A stretch of DNA of 37,224 nucleotides, from NCBI GenBank assembly GCA_964581175.1, contig CAZONI010000029.1:1-37224 (forward strand), written 5' to 3'. Shown in pieces: positions 1 to 8,414 of this stretch; the stretch's first letter is position 1, and the number at the start of each line of letters is the position of its first letter. A program made the translations under genes and the position numbers. The notes beneath the pieces are model-generated. The model made no database searches. It was not told where the DNA came from and saw only the letters and a program-made list of their open reading frames with translations. The DNA is from B46-G9 sp964581175. Lineage in GTDB: Bacteria > Desulfobacterota > DSM-4660 > Desulfatiglandales > Desulfatiglandaceae.

Positions 1-1277
1 CTCAATTCTCCGGTGATCAGATCCCTTGAAAAAACAGGCGTGCCCACGGGGTCTTGCATCGAGGCCCGGAGTCTGCGCTCAAGAGACGGGTCTCCCTGGG
101 CCGTCAGGCCGTGCCACTTGTACCCCTGCGATAAATCCTCACGGATCACGCTCAGACCGAAATCCTGGAACGCCCACTGGGCGTGGCACGCGCTGCATCG
201 AACCCGTTCGTGTTCAGAGATGCTGTGCGCCCCCGGTTTTTTTGAAAAAGGCGGTATTGTGCGGGTTCCTTTTCCACCGGCGAAGGTCAAGGCGGCCACA
301 TCGGGGTCAGGCCTTTTTCCTCGAAATCCTCCATGACATGTGGTACAGGTGCGTATGGGGGCCTCCAACTCATAGCTGTAGACCTTCCCGTCTCCCATGA
401 TATCTCCTGCCTGATGGCAGTCGATGCACCACAGCCCTCTTTCAGCGTGGACATCTTTTGCCAGGTGATGATAATGCATGCCGTACATTCGCGGAACCGG
501 TTTTCCATCGACCACGGGGGAATCGTACGTAGCGCTGTAATCGTGCTCGAATAGGCCTTCGTAATCGGCACCTGCATAATTGTGATTATGGCAGTGGAGG
601 CACTGTTTGTCTGTTATGCGGGTCGTAAACGAATGGGCCGCCGGATATCCTCCCTTCTTCCTGGGAATAGCCCGGTCGTTCCCGCGGTAAAGGCCGTCAT
701 CAGCGTACAGGACGTGACATGCCGCACAACCGCCGGCCCGGTAAAGGCCCCGGCCATGACTTCCCTCACCCTGGATATGACACCTGAGACATCGGCGTCT
801 CAGGAAATCGTCAACAAGCAGGGCCGGCGTATCCGGGTAGGTGCCCTTGTCCGGTTCGGGCAACGGCCGCAGCGCATCTCCCAGGCCGTAAATGGCCGGC
901 GCCGCAGTCTTCTGCGCTCCCCACAGGTAGCGGGTCTGGTTGACGATACCGGCGAGCGTTGAATGAAGAGACGTGGAAACCTTTTCTATTTCCTCACTAT
1001 GGCAATTTCCGCAAAAGGTCTTTACCCGGGAAGGCATTGATGGATTCCTGATAATGAATTTGTGCGCTCTGAGCCCGGAGGTCTTTCTGTCCTCGGGCTT
1101 GACATGGCACGAAATGCAAGAGAGTCCGGAATGGTTCTTGCTTATGGTCCGGATGCCCCGGTGACATTCGAGACAATTGCTGTAGTCGTCCTGTTTCTGC
1201 TTTGATCCACCATGCGCTGCGGGGACCACAATGAAGAGAACGAGCAACAGGAAAATAGACGGGATACTTTTCATCAT
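1..1277 (-). CDS. Multihaem c-type cytochrome, C-terminus outside window
   Basis: The minus-strand frame is open from an ATG at 1277 to the window edge (about 425 residues, no stop), so the gene is cut by the window and not necessarily truncated in the genome. I count nine CXXCH haem-binding motifs, the first being CLECH, CISCH and CGNCH. The N-terminus (MMKSIPSIFLLLVLFIVVPA) is a signal peptide, so the protein should be exported and haem-loaded in the periplasm. The start overlaps the stop of the upstream cytochrome gene (ATGA), which implies translational coupling; a second in-frame ATG follows at 1274. Motif order and spacing parallel the neighbour at 1274-3070, including a CIDCH motif followed closely by MGDG, so the two are probably paralogues. 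An electron-transfer role is inferred from the haems; partners and terminal acceptor cannot be read from the sequence. Confidence 0.85.
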   Translation of the reverse strand, partial: MMKSIPSIFLLLVLFIVVPAAHGGSKQKQDDYSNCLECHRGIRTISKNHSGLSCISCHVKPEDRKTSGLRAHKFIIRNPSMPSRVKTFCGNCHSEEIEKVSTSLHSTLAGIVNQTRYLWGAQKTAAPAIYGLGDALRPLPEPDKGTYPDTPALLVDDFLRRRCLRCHIQGEGSHGRGLYRAGGCAACHVLYADDGLYRGNDRAIPRKKGGYPAAHSFTTRITDKQCLHCHNHNYAGADYEGLFEHDYSATYDSPVVDGKPVPRMYGMHYHHLAKDVHAERGLWCIDCHQAGDIMGDGKVYSYELEAPIRTCTTCHGGFRGKRPDPDVAALTFAGGKGTRTIPPFSKKPGAHSISEHERVRCSACHAQWAFQDFGLSVIREDLSQGYKWHGLTAQGDPSLERRLRASMQDPVGTPVFSRDLITGEL

Positions 1278-3070
1278 CTCTTGCATGGAAGATCTTGTTG
1301 ACTCCTGAAAACCTTCAGGCTGTGGGCAAAGTCTTTGTAGATGGGATCATCGTAGCGGTCATGACACCCGAGGCACCCATCCACAGAGAGGATATGTTTT
1401 ATTTCAGGGCGATTGAATGGTCTCACTCCATTCTCGGGGAGGTTTTCGCCGTCTTTCCGTGCCTGGTTCACCAGCCCATCCAGTGGAAAAGAAATGGCGA
1501 GGTCGGAGGCCGCGGAATCATACGTGGGCCTGAATGCCCATGCGTTGCCTCTCTTCCAGAGAATGCCCTCCCCCAGGCCGAGCGTTTTGGGATCGCCATG
1601 GCAGTCCGCGCATGTTCTGGCGAGCAGCGTTGTGGTATGGGGATCAAACGCTGAAACCGTGAAGATCATCCTCGAACCATTTTCCTTCAGGCCATGTTGT
1701 GTGACGGACCGCGGCAGGAATACCTGGCAGGGAGAAATGGGAAAAATCGTTGAGCCATTGCGAACGCCGAGAGCCGGTTTGAGGAATCGCATAAACGAAC
1801 GGGCCTCCCGCCACCTTCCTTTTCTCGGGGTTCCGGTGAGCCAGTCTTTCTGCATTTCATCGCGGCTATACGTGATGTGACACCCGTAGCATTGAGGCAT
1901 CCAGGGACTGTGGCACGATTGACAGGAGAGCCGCTCGTGTCCGGGAAAGGAGTGATAGGCTTTTTTCCCGGAATCGACGGGCAGCTCCAGGGACTTGCCG
2001 TCGTTCTTGCGGAAAAAAGCGGGTTTCCCTCCCACAAGCTGAAGATTGTACAGGAGCGTGCCCTTCTTGGTGAGACCCATGAGGGTTTCCGGGCCGTGCG
2101 GAATATGTCCGTTCGAGGAGAGGAGGACGGATGCAGCGGATTCGGGATCTTTGTTTTTCTCGAACTTCGGTTCATGGCACGCCCCGCAGGTTATGTCCAC
2201 CTGGGCGTCCATCTGATCATACTCATTCCCGTCCCCCATGACTCCGGTACTCGTGTGACAGTCGATGCACGACATATTTCCCTTTTTGAAATGCACGTCC
2301 GATCCCACCTGCAGGAAGAACCGCCTCCCGGAGAGGCGCCTGGAATTGAGCCGCGCCCCTTCATAGGGAGTCCCGTACCCGCCCGACTCATAGCGGCCCA
2401 TGTAAGAAAGACCAATTCGTGCGGATCGGTTGTGGCACTTGAGACAATTGGCGGAGGGAATATGCACGGTAATGAGGGGGTGGGTGCCGGTATTTTCACC
2501 GATCTTTTTGGGCGAATCCGAATCAGGCACATGGCAGTCACTGCATCCGCCGCCCCGCAGCCCTATTTCACCTGCATGATCTCCCCGCTTTTTCCACAGA
2601 TGGCATCCGCCGCACATTTTCCGGTAATGGTCGATGGCAGCGTTGGTGGGTGGAGTGGGGCCGAGAAGTTCCGGTACGCTTGTCCTGAAGACCTGAAGCG
2701 GCGTCCAGTGCGTCCGTATCGAACGCAGGATTCCGCGGTTCGTCGCCATGACACTCCGTTTAACCCGCGAAGCGATCTTCGGATGGCACGAGGGTGCACC
2801 GCAGGTCTTGTCCACGATGCTCAAATCTCCCGGATTCCTGACCATGCCCACATGCGCCCTTCTCTTATCCAGGGAGTAGGGGTTTCCCAGATGACAGGAA
2901 GCACAGCCGAAGGCCTCCAGTGCATGGGATTTACCTGGATCATTCATTTTGTAATGACAGGCCATGCACCTGTCCCGATACTTGAGGCCGGGATGCCTTT
3001 GAGGGTATTCTCTGAAAATGAGCAACAGGGAGACTGCAAGAAGAATACAAAAAGGAACAAGCGATTTCAT
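1274..3070 (-). CDS. Membrane-anchored multihaem c-type cytochrome (about 12 haems)
   Basis: This 598-residue protein has eleven CXXCH motifs (first CMACH at residues 35-39, last CLGCH near the C-terminus) and one CX4CH site (CGAPSCH). Residues 1-20 are a hydrophobic segment with no obvious AXA cleavage site, so it may be an uncleaved anchor holding a periplasmic haem domain. It starts 58 bases after the merR stop and overlaps the next cytochrome gene by four bases. The CX4CH site aligns with an ordinary CGNCH in the neighbour, suggesting a two-residue insertion; CX4CH haem attachment is known from tetrahaem cytochrome c3. I do not recognise a named family such as NrfA or octahaem reductases. 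A periplasmic or cross-membrane electron-transfer role is inferred. Confidence 0.9.
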   Translation of the reverse strand: MKSLVPFCILLAVSLLLIFREYPQRHPGLKYRDRCMACHYKMNDPGKSHALEAFGCASCHLGNPYSLDKRRAHVGMVRNPGDLSIVDKTCGAPSCHPKIASRVKRSVMATNRGILRSIRTHWTPLQVFRTSVPELLGPTPPTNAAIDHYRKMCGGCHLWKKRGDHAGEIGLRGGGCSDCHVPDSDSPKKIGENTGTHPLITVHIPSANCLKCHNRSARIGLSYMGRYESGGYGTPYEGARLNSRRLSGRRFFLQVGSDVHFKKGNMSCIDCHTSTGVMGDGNEYDQMDAQVDITCGACHEPKFEKNKDPESAASVLLSSNGHIPHGPETLMGLTKKGTLLYNLQLVGGKPAFFRKNDGKSLELPVDSGKKAYHSFPGHERLSCQSCHSPWMPQCYGCHITYSRDEMQKDWLTGTPRKGRWREARSFMRFLKPALGVRNGSTIFPISPCQVFLPRSVTQHGLKENGSRMIFTVSAFDPHTTTLLARTCADCHGDPKTLGLGEGILWKRGNAWAFRPTYDSAASDLAISFPLDGLVNQARKDGENLPENGVRPFNRPEIKHILSVDGCLGCHDRYDDPIYKDFAHSLKVFRSQQDLPCKR

Positions 3071-3128
3071 GGATCTTCACGTTGTACCGGAGATATTTGA
3101 TAAGTTAAACTGCAAAAATCGTAAATGG

Positions 3129-3452
3129 TTACGTGAGGATATTAAGAATTTCCTTGAGTTCTCGCTCCACATCGGAGAGGACGGATTTCATTGAGCCGGC
3201 CGACACCCCCTTTTGCTTCAGCTGCCTTTTTGCGCCCTCGATTGTCATCTTTTCTTCGTAGAGAAGACGTTTGATCTCCATGATCGTCTCAAGGTCTTTT
3301 CTCTGATACGTGCGCTGGTTGGAATCGGCTCTGAGCGGCCTGATTTGTGGGAATTCGGTCTCCCAATACCTCAATACGTACGGTTCGACTCCGATTATCC
3401 GGCTCACTTCTCCAATGCGGAAGAAACGTTTATCTTCAGGTATCCGGTTCAC
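3129..3452 (-). CDS. MerR-family transcriptional regulator
   Basis: A 107-residue protein with an N-terminal MerR winged-helix domain: residues about 9-45 read FRIGEVSRIIGVEPYVLRYW, followed by a TYQRKDLETI recognition segment and a helical tail. It lacks the long C-terminal effector domain of metal or drug sensors, so it is a short MerR. It begins with GTG three bases after the pheT stop, with a GAGAGGG ribosome-binding sequence inside the end of pheT, so it is almost certainly co-transcribed with pheST. In many Desulfobacterota ihfA lies between pheT and a short MerR gene; here ihfA is absent. The regulator's targets are unknown. Confidence 0.9.
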   Translation of the reverse strand: MNRIPEDKRFFRIGEVSRIIGVEPYVLRYWETEFPQIRPLRADSNQRTYQRKDLETIMEIKRLLYEEKMTIEGAKRQLKQKGVSAGSMKSVLSDVERELKEILNILT

Positions 3453-3455
3453 GTC

Positions 3456-5867
3456 CTAGCCCTCTCGGAGTCTTCCTCCTGTGTCACGACGAATCCGCTC
3501 AATAATTGCCCCGTGTACTTCGTTCGTCCTAGCGCCGTCCAAGGTACCCTCTGCGGACCGGTAACACACCCTGAATCCCAAGGCCTTTTCCTTCGGATCC
3601 ATCTTTTTGCCTTCATAGTAATCAAAAATCCGGACGGATTCTACAAGGTTTTTCCCTTCTTCTTTTATCAGCTGCACTATTCTGCCGCTCTCCACATTTC
3701 GGCTGATCACCATGGAAATATCCCTGTACACAGCAGGATATCTGGCAAAGGCCTGAAATCTCCTTTTTCGTGGTATAGCGCCCATGAGGGTCTGGATATC
3801 GAGATCGAACAGGAAGGCAGTTTCGTTTTCCAAATCGAAAGCCCTCATGACCTCCCGGGATACCCGACCCACATGACCAAGAAGCACTCCGGATGCGAGG
3901 ACCCCGGAAGAAAGGCCGGGATCGTAGGGAGGGGATTGCCCGCCCTTCTCAAATGAAAGGTCTCCCAAGCCGAGATTTTCCAGCAGGCCTTCAAGAGCGC
4001 CTTTAGCATCGTAGTAGTCGATTTCCCGTTCGTCACAGTACCAGGCCTTCTGCTTGTAAAGTCCTGTCATGACGCCGGCAAGCCATATTTTTTCATGGGG
4101 CTGTGGCCCTTTCCCATCGTGCAGGAATATTTTTCCCCACTCGAAGAGTTTCAGCGCCCTCTCTCCATGTGAAATGTTCGTTTTCAAAGTGGTCAGAAGC
4201 CCGGGCACCAGGGACGTACGCAGGACCGATTGATCGCTCGAAAGGGGATTCATGATTCTCACAACCTGGCTGTCACGATATCCTCCCGGAGATCCCGCGG
4301 ATTGAAGAGCTTCGGGCGACACAAAGCTGTAGGTGATCACTTCCGTAAATCCAAATGAACACACAAGGGATCTCACCCGGTCACGCAGGGCCAGCTCGGG
4401 CTCGTCTTTCTCATGACTCAACCGCACCGTTGGTGACGAAACAGGAATATTGTCGTATCCGTGCAGCCGGGCAATCTCTTCGATCAGATCGACCTCGCGT
4501 CGGATATCTATGCGAAACGACGGCGGAATGACATGGATCTTCCCATCCGCCCCGTTTTTTACCTCCATATCCAGAGACCGAAAACAGCGGGTCATCGTGT
4601 CCCCGGAGAGGTCGGTTCCGAGCAGGGCGTTTGCCTTTTCCGGCCGGAACGATATCTCCGACGCCGCATAGGGCCGCGGGTAATTATCCAGAATTCCCGA
4701 TGCAACCGTCCCGTCACCCAGTTGCTGCATAAGGCCGAGGCTCCTTTTGAGCGCCAGGGTGACTCCTTCAATATCGATGCCCCGTTCAAACCGGTAAGAC
4801 GCCTCAGTTGAAAGCCCCAAACGCCTGGCTCCCCGGCGAACGGTGACCGGATCAAAGAACGCGCTCTCTACCAGTACGCTGCCGGTTCCGGCGAAGATTT
4901 CAGAATTCAGCCCCCCCATGACCCCGGCAACAGCCACCATTCTCTCTGCATCGCAGATCATCAGGGTCTCCGCGTTGAGTTCGCGAACCTGCCCGTCAAG
5001 GGTTGTAAACCGGTCACCGTCGGACGCCCTCTTGACCACAATCCGGTTTTCCCGGAGCCGATGGTAATCAAATGCATGAAGCGGCTGGCCCATCTCAAGC
5101 ATCACATAATTTGATACATCGACGATATTGTTGATACCCCTGACTCCCGACTGGAAAAGCCGGTATCTCATCCAGAATGGGGAAGGACGGAGTTCTATGC
5201 CCTGAACGATTCCCGCCGCGTACCGGGGGCATCCCTCAGGGTCCTTTATAGTCACGCTTGAAAGGGTTTCTATCACCGGTCCGTTCTCGTTCACCTGTAT
5301 CGCCGGCAGCCTGAGTTGCGATCCGGTGATGGCCGCTATTTCTCGCGCAATTCCGATGACACAGGCGCAGTCGGCGCGGTTGGGGGTAATCCCGATATCG
5401 AGGATCCAGTCCGGAAGAGACAAGACACGGGCTATTTCCGTTCCAGGGGAGACTTCTTCTGCCAACAGCATGATTCCCGAATGGTCATCGGTCAGACCCA
5501 TCTCGTCTTCGGCCAGCAGCATCCCGTGTGAGGCCTGTCCCCGGATTTCACTGTCCTTTACGGTCCCGATGGGGAGGCGCGCGCCCGGGAGTGCCAGCGG
5601 CGCCATTGCCCCGACCCGGACATTCTGAGCGCCGCATACCACCTGAGATTTCTCGGAGCCGGTGTCCACAAGGCAGAGGAACAGACGATCGGCATCGGGG
5701 TGCGGATCCACCTGAACGATCCTCGCGGCAACAACCCGCTCCAATCCGTCACCCACCGATTCGAAACCCTCAACCTCCAGCCCCGCCATGGTTAGGGCAT
5801 TACACAGGACAGGAGGGCTGACGGCAATATCCACATACTCCTTTAACCAGTTCAGACTGACTTTCAT
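3456..5867 (-). CDS. pheT: Phenylalanyl-tRNA synthetase beta subunit
   Basis: Full-length (803 residues) beta subunit of the cytoplasmic alpha2-beta2 PheRS that charges tRNA-Phe. The N-terminus (MKVSLNWLKEYVDIAVSPPV) is typical. An EMAP/OB-type tRNA-binding domain spans about residues 40-150 (HPDADRLFLCLVD). The B3/B4 editing region contains YVMLEMGQPLHAFD, the B5 and catalytic-like core follow, and the C-terminal FDX-ACB anticodon-binding domain covers about residues 710-803 (ARYPAVYRDISMVI). It lies downstream of pheS in the conserved order but is separated from it by about 200 bases containing an inverted repeat. It is followed directly by merR. Confidence 0.98.
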   Translation of the reverse strand: MKVSLNWLKEYVDIAVSPPVLCNALTMAGLEVEGFESVGDGLERVVAARIVQVDPHPDADRLFLCLVDTGSEKSQVVCGAQNVRVGAMAPLALPGARLPIGTVKDSEIRGQASHGMLLAEDEMGLTDDHSGIMLLAEEVSPGTEIARVLSLPDWILDIGITPNRADCACVIGIAREIAAITGSQLRLPAIQVNENGPVIETLSSVTIKDPEGCPRYAAGIVQGIELRPSPFWMRYRLFQSGVRGINNIVDVSNYVMLEMGQPLHAFDYHRLRENRIVVKRASDGDRFTTLDGQVRELNAETLMICDAERMVAVAGVMGGLNSEIFAGTGSVLVESAFFDPVTVRRGARRLGLSTEASYRFERGIDIEGVTLALKRSLGLMQQLGDGTVASGILDNYPRPYAASEISFRPEKANALLGTDLSGDTMTRCFRSLDMEVKNGADGKIHVIPPSFRIDIRREVDLIEEIARLHGYDNIPVSSPTVRLSHEKDEPELALRDRVRSLVCSFGFTEVITYSFVSPEALQSAGSPGGYRDSQVVRIMNPLSSDQSVLRTSLVPGLLTTLKTNISHGERALKLFEWGKIFLHDGKGPQPHEKIWLAGVMTGLYKQKAWYCDEREIDYYDAKGALEGLLENLGLGDLSFEKGGQSPPYDPGLSSGVLASGVLLGHVGRVSREVMRAFDLENETAFLFDLDIQTLMGAIPRKRRFQAFARYPAVYRDISMVISRNVESGRIVQLIKEEGKNLVESVRIFDYYEGKKMDPKEKALGFRVCYRSAEGTLDGARTNEVHGAIIERIRRDTGGRLREG

Positions 5868-6037
5868 TTTTCTTCTCGTGAGGCGGAATAGTTAGTTTCC
5901 ATCCATAAATGGCTATTTTTCACAATCTCATCGTCAATCTGCGGGATCACTTGTGCGACGTACTAACGTACATCTCCGCGTAATCCCTTGATTTTCTTGA
6001 TCTTGCAAAAAATATCTCATTTTTGGATTGGAAACTC

Positions 6038-6074
6038 ACTAGTGGCCAGCTTCTATTTGTTGATGGGCACTAGT
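6038..6074 (-). promoter_or_regulatory. Inverted repeat between pheS and pheT
   Basis: ACTAGTGGCC (6038-6047) pairs with GGGCACTAGT (6065-6074) with one mismatch, giving a nine-pair stem and a 17-base loop that starts at the pheS stop codon. On the transcribed strand it is not followed directly by a T run, so it is not a standard terminator. It could attenuate transcription or stabilise the mRNA between the two subunit genes. The rest of the ~200-base spacer contains no ORF. Confidence 0.35.
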
Positions 6075-7081
6075 CAGAATTGCCTGAGAAACCGCAGGTC
6101 ATTCTTGAAGAAAAGCTGGATGTCATCAATCCCGTACTTGAGCATGGCAATCCTTTCTATTCCCATTCCAAAAGCGAATCCTGAGTAAACCTCAGGGTCA
6201 TAGTCAACAAAACCATATACTTCGGGATCAACCATTCCGGAGCCGAGGATCTCCAGCCATCCTGTTTGGCTGCAAGTCCGGCACCCCTTTCCTCCGCAAA
6301 TCACGCACGCGATATCAACCTCCGCACTGGGTTCTGTAAAAGGGAAGAAACTGGGCCTGAAACGCAGTGTCGTCTTTTTGCCGAACATCTCCCGCACAAA
6401 CGCGGTCAAGGTGCCTTTCAACTGGCCGAACGTCACCTCCCTGTCCACAAGCAGCCCCTCCACCTGGTGAAACATGGGCGTGTGTGATACGTCCGAATCC
6501 CGCCGGTACACCTTCCCCGGCGCAATGACACTGACCGGAGGTTTTTTTGACTCCATGATACGAACCTGCATAGGAGACGTATGCGTTCTGAGAACCACGT
6601 TCTCTGAGATGTAGAAGGTATCCTGCATGTCCCGGGCAGGATGATCTTTGGGAATGTTCAAGGCCTCGAAGTTGTAGTAATCAAGTTCAACGTTCGGCCC
6701 TTTCACGACTCGAAATCCCATCTTTTCAAAAATGTGGCAAACCTCCCTGAGTGTCTGACCGATGGGATGAAGATGCCCGTAGGCAGGTTCTCTGCCCGGC
6801 AGGGTCACGTCAAACAAGGATGCCTCTTCGGAGGAGGCCGCTTTCGTCTCCTCCAATACTCGCTGAAACCTGTCGGAGAGCCTCTGCTTGATCTCGTTGG
6901 CCAGCTTGCCTACGAAAGGTCTTTCGGCGGGATCGAGATCGCCAAGCCCCTTCATGATAGTGGTCAGCAGACCCTTTTTCCCAAGGTAGGATATCCTGAA
7001 TTGTTCAAGCGATTCATTGTCGCGAATCTTTTCGAGTTCAGCAATCGCCTCTTTTTCTATTTGGAGCAGTTTCTCTCTCAT
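6074..7081 (-). CDS. pheS: Phenylalanyl-tRNA synthetase alpha subunit
   Basis: A 335-residue catalytic subunit of PheRS, a class II aminoacyl-tRNA synthetase that activates phenylalanine with ATP. The N-terminal ~85 residues form the tRNA-contacting coiled coil. The catalytic domain contains DMQDTFYI, the motif 2 region HTSPMQVRIM, and the FRPSFFPFTEPSAEVDI stretch followed by a cysteine cluster (CVICGGKGCRTC) seen in many bacterial PheS proteins. Motif 3 is GMGIERIAML near the C-terminus. Length and ending (NDLRFLRQF) are normal. It lies 62 bases after rplT in the conserved infC-rpmI-rplT-pheS order. Confidence 0.98.
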   Translation of the reverse strand: MREKLLQIEKEAIAELEKIRDNESLEQFRISYLGKKGLLTTIMKGLGDLDPAERPFVGKLANEIKQRLSDRFQRVLEETKAASSEEASLFDVTLPGREPAYGHLHPIGQTLREVCHIFEKMGFRVVKGPNVELDYYNFEALNIPKDHPARDMQDTFYISENVVLRTHTSPMQVRIMESKKPPVSVIAPGKVYRRDSDVSHTPMFHQVEGLLVDREVTFGQLKGTLTAFVREMFGKKTTLRFRPSFFPFTEPSAEVDIACVICGGKGCRTCSQTGWLEILGSGMVDPEVYGFVDYDPEVYSGFAFGMGIERIAMLKYGIDDIQLFFKNDLRFLRQF

Positions 7082-7143
7082 GGTGATTCTGCCGCTTCTG
7101 CCAGGCCTTCCCGCGCCGCCAAGTGATTATGGGGAGGAAACAG

Positions 7144-7491
7144 TCAGGATTGAACGATATTGGCGAGTTCGGAAAAGGCGGACGGGTCCTTCACCGCCAG
7201 GTCAGCCAGGACCTTCCGGTCCAATTCGACGCCGGCCTTCCGAAGACCACTCATCAGCTTGCTGTATGAAAGACCGTTTTCACGGGCCGCAGCGTTAATG
7301 CGAACTATCCACAGCCGGCGGAATTCCCTCTTTTTGTTCCTTCGATCCCGATAGGCGTACATGCCTGCTCTGTCTACCGAAACGCTGGCCGTTCTGAACA
7401 CCTTACTGTGGCCGCCCCTATACCCCTTCGCAGCCTTTAAAATCTTATTTCGCCTTCTTCTGGCCTTGAAGCCTCTCTTTACTCTCGGCAT
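7144..7491 (-). CDS. rplT: 50S ribosomal protein L20
   Basis: A 115-residue protein with the canonical L20 start (MPRVKRGFKARRRRNKILKA) and a strongly basic N-terminal tail, followed by the helical domain ending in LAVKDPSAFSELANIV. L20 binds 23S rRNA early in large-subunit assembly. In E. coli it also represses translation of the rpmI-rplT mRNA; the same gene order makes this plausible here, but I did not identify the binding site. It lies about 45 bases downstream of rpmI. Confidence 0.98.
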   Translation of the reverse strand: MPRVKRGFKARRRRNKILKAAKGYRGGHSKVFRTASVSVDRAGMYAYRDRRNKKREFRRLWIVRINAAARENGLSYSKLMSGLRKAGVELDRKVLADLAVKDPSAFSELANIVQS

Positions 7492-7536
7492 TTTCTCTTC
7501 TCCGCATCAAAATACAGTTTTAATAAAGTCCAAAGC

Positions 7537-7734
7537 TTAATGGTAAGGCAGCAACTTGGAAACCTGTTTGAGGTTGGCACTGTCTACCAGCGTCGATTTC
7601 CTCAAGTTGCGTTTTCTCTTAGTACTCTTCTTTGTCAGGATATGACTCGAATATGCCTTATGGCGTACAACCTTGCCGGAACCCGTTATCTTGAACCGTT
7701 TGGCAGCTCCGCGGTTTGTCTTCATTTTCGGCAT
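7537..7734 (-). CDS. rpmI: 50S ribosomal protein L35
   Basis: A 65-residue basic protein with the L35 signature (MPKMKTNRGAAKRFKITGSG, then HILTKKSTKRKRNLR). It is a component of the large ribosomal subunit. The start is supported by a GGGAGG ribosome-binding sequence eight bases upstream. It lies between infC and rplT, as in most bacteria. Confidence 0.98.
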   Translation of the reverse strand: MPKMKTNRGAAKRFKITGSGKVVRHKAYSSHILTKKSTKRKRNLRKSTLVDSANLKQVSKLLPYH

Positions 7735-7755
7735 GAATACTTCCTCCCTTCCTTA

Positions 7756-7770
7756 TCCGGTCGAACCGGA
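7756..7770 (-). promoter_or_regulatory. Hairpin in the rpmI 5' region
   Basis: TCCGGT-CGA-ACCGGA is a perfect six-pair hairpin about 20 bases upstream of the rpmI start codon, just before its ribosome-binding site. In the infC-rpmI-rplT operon this position suits translational control such as L20 feedback, but there is no sequence match to a known operator. The infC-rpmI spacer (157 bases) holds nothing else recognisable. Confidence 0.25.
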
Positions 7771-7891
7771 AACAAGCAAATATCAAAACGTCAAGGAACT
7801 TCCTTCGGCAAAAAAGGACGATTCCATGTATAGCGAGCAAACGGCAGAAGGTTTTCGGTTCTCATTCCGCTGCTTCAGATGAGCCATCAGG

Positions 7892-8410
7892 CTACTTCGG
7901 CACGACCACCATGCTTACGCTGTTTCTGCCTTCCTGTTTCGGAGGCTGCTCGATCGTTCCTTCATCCTGAATCTCCTCAGCGATCTTCTGGAGAAGCTCC
8001 ACACCCATTTCCATGTGGGCCAGCTCACGCCCCCGGAAATAAACCGACACCTTTACCCGGCTTTTCTTCTCCAAAAATTTTCTGAGGTTCTTGATCTTAA
8101 AGTCCAGGTCATGCTCGCCCGTATGAGGACGGAGCTTGATTTCCTTCACCTGAGAGGTCCGGCCCTTTTTCCGGGTCTCCTGGTCCCGCTTGCTTGCCTG
8201 GTACTTGAATTTTCCGTAGTCCATGATCCGGCAGACAGGTGGATCGGAATCAGGGGCCACTTCCACCAGATCAAACCCTTCCTCTCTTGCCACACGCAAC
8301 GCTTGCTGCACCGGCAAGATACCGAGTTGGCTCCCATCAACAGAGATAAGCCGTACCAATCTTGCCCGGATATTCTCGTTGATGTTGACGCGATCAAATT
8401 TGCCGCCTAT
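7892..8410 (-). CDS. infC: Translation initiation factor IF-3, probable AUA start
   Basis: IF-3 binds the 30S subunit and checks start-codon and initiator-tRNA pairing. The conserved N-domain reads VNINENIRARLVRLISVDGS, followed by DLVEVAPDSDPPVCRIMDYGK; the C-domain contains KEIKLRPHTGEHDLDFKI. The conserved N-terminus extends upstream of any in-frame ATG, GTG or TTG that would preserve it. The codon at 8410-8408 is ATA, preceded by AAGGAGG (spacing 6) inside the end of thrS, and an in-frame TAA lies just upstream. I therefore place the start at this ATA, giving 172 residues. Rare starts (AUU in E. coli) are known for infC and underlie its autoregulation. The gap to the thrS stop is four bases. 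Confidence 0.93.
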   Translation of the reverse strand: MGGKFDRVNINENIRARLVRLISVDGSQLGILPVQQALRVAREEGFDLVEVAPDSDPPVCRIMDYGKFKYQASKRDQETRKKGRTSQVKEIKLRPHTGEHDLDFKIKNLRKFLEKKSRVKVSVYFRGRELAHMEMGVELLQKIAEEIQDEGTIEQPPKQEGRNSVSMVVVPK

Positions 8411-8414
8411 GGTC

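Noticed and set aside
1877..3100. 407-codon open frame on the plus strand
   Set aside because: It lies wholly opposite the multihaem cytochrome, whose repeated CXXCH motifs prove the minus frame; the plus frame shows no domain pattern.
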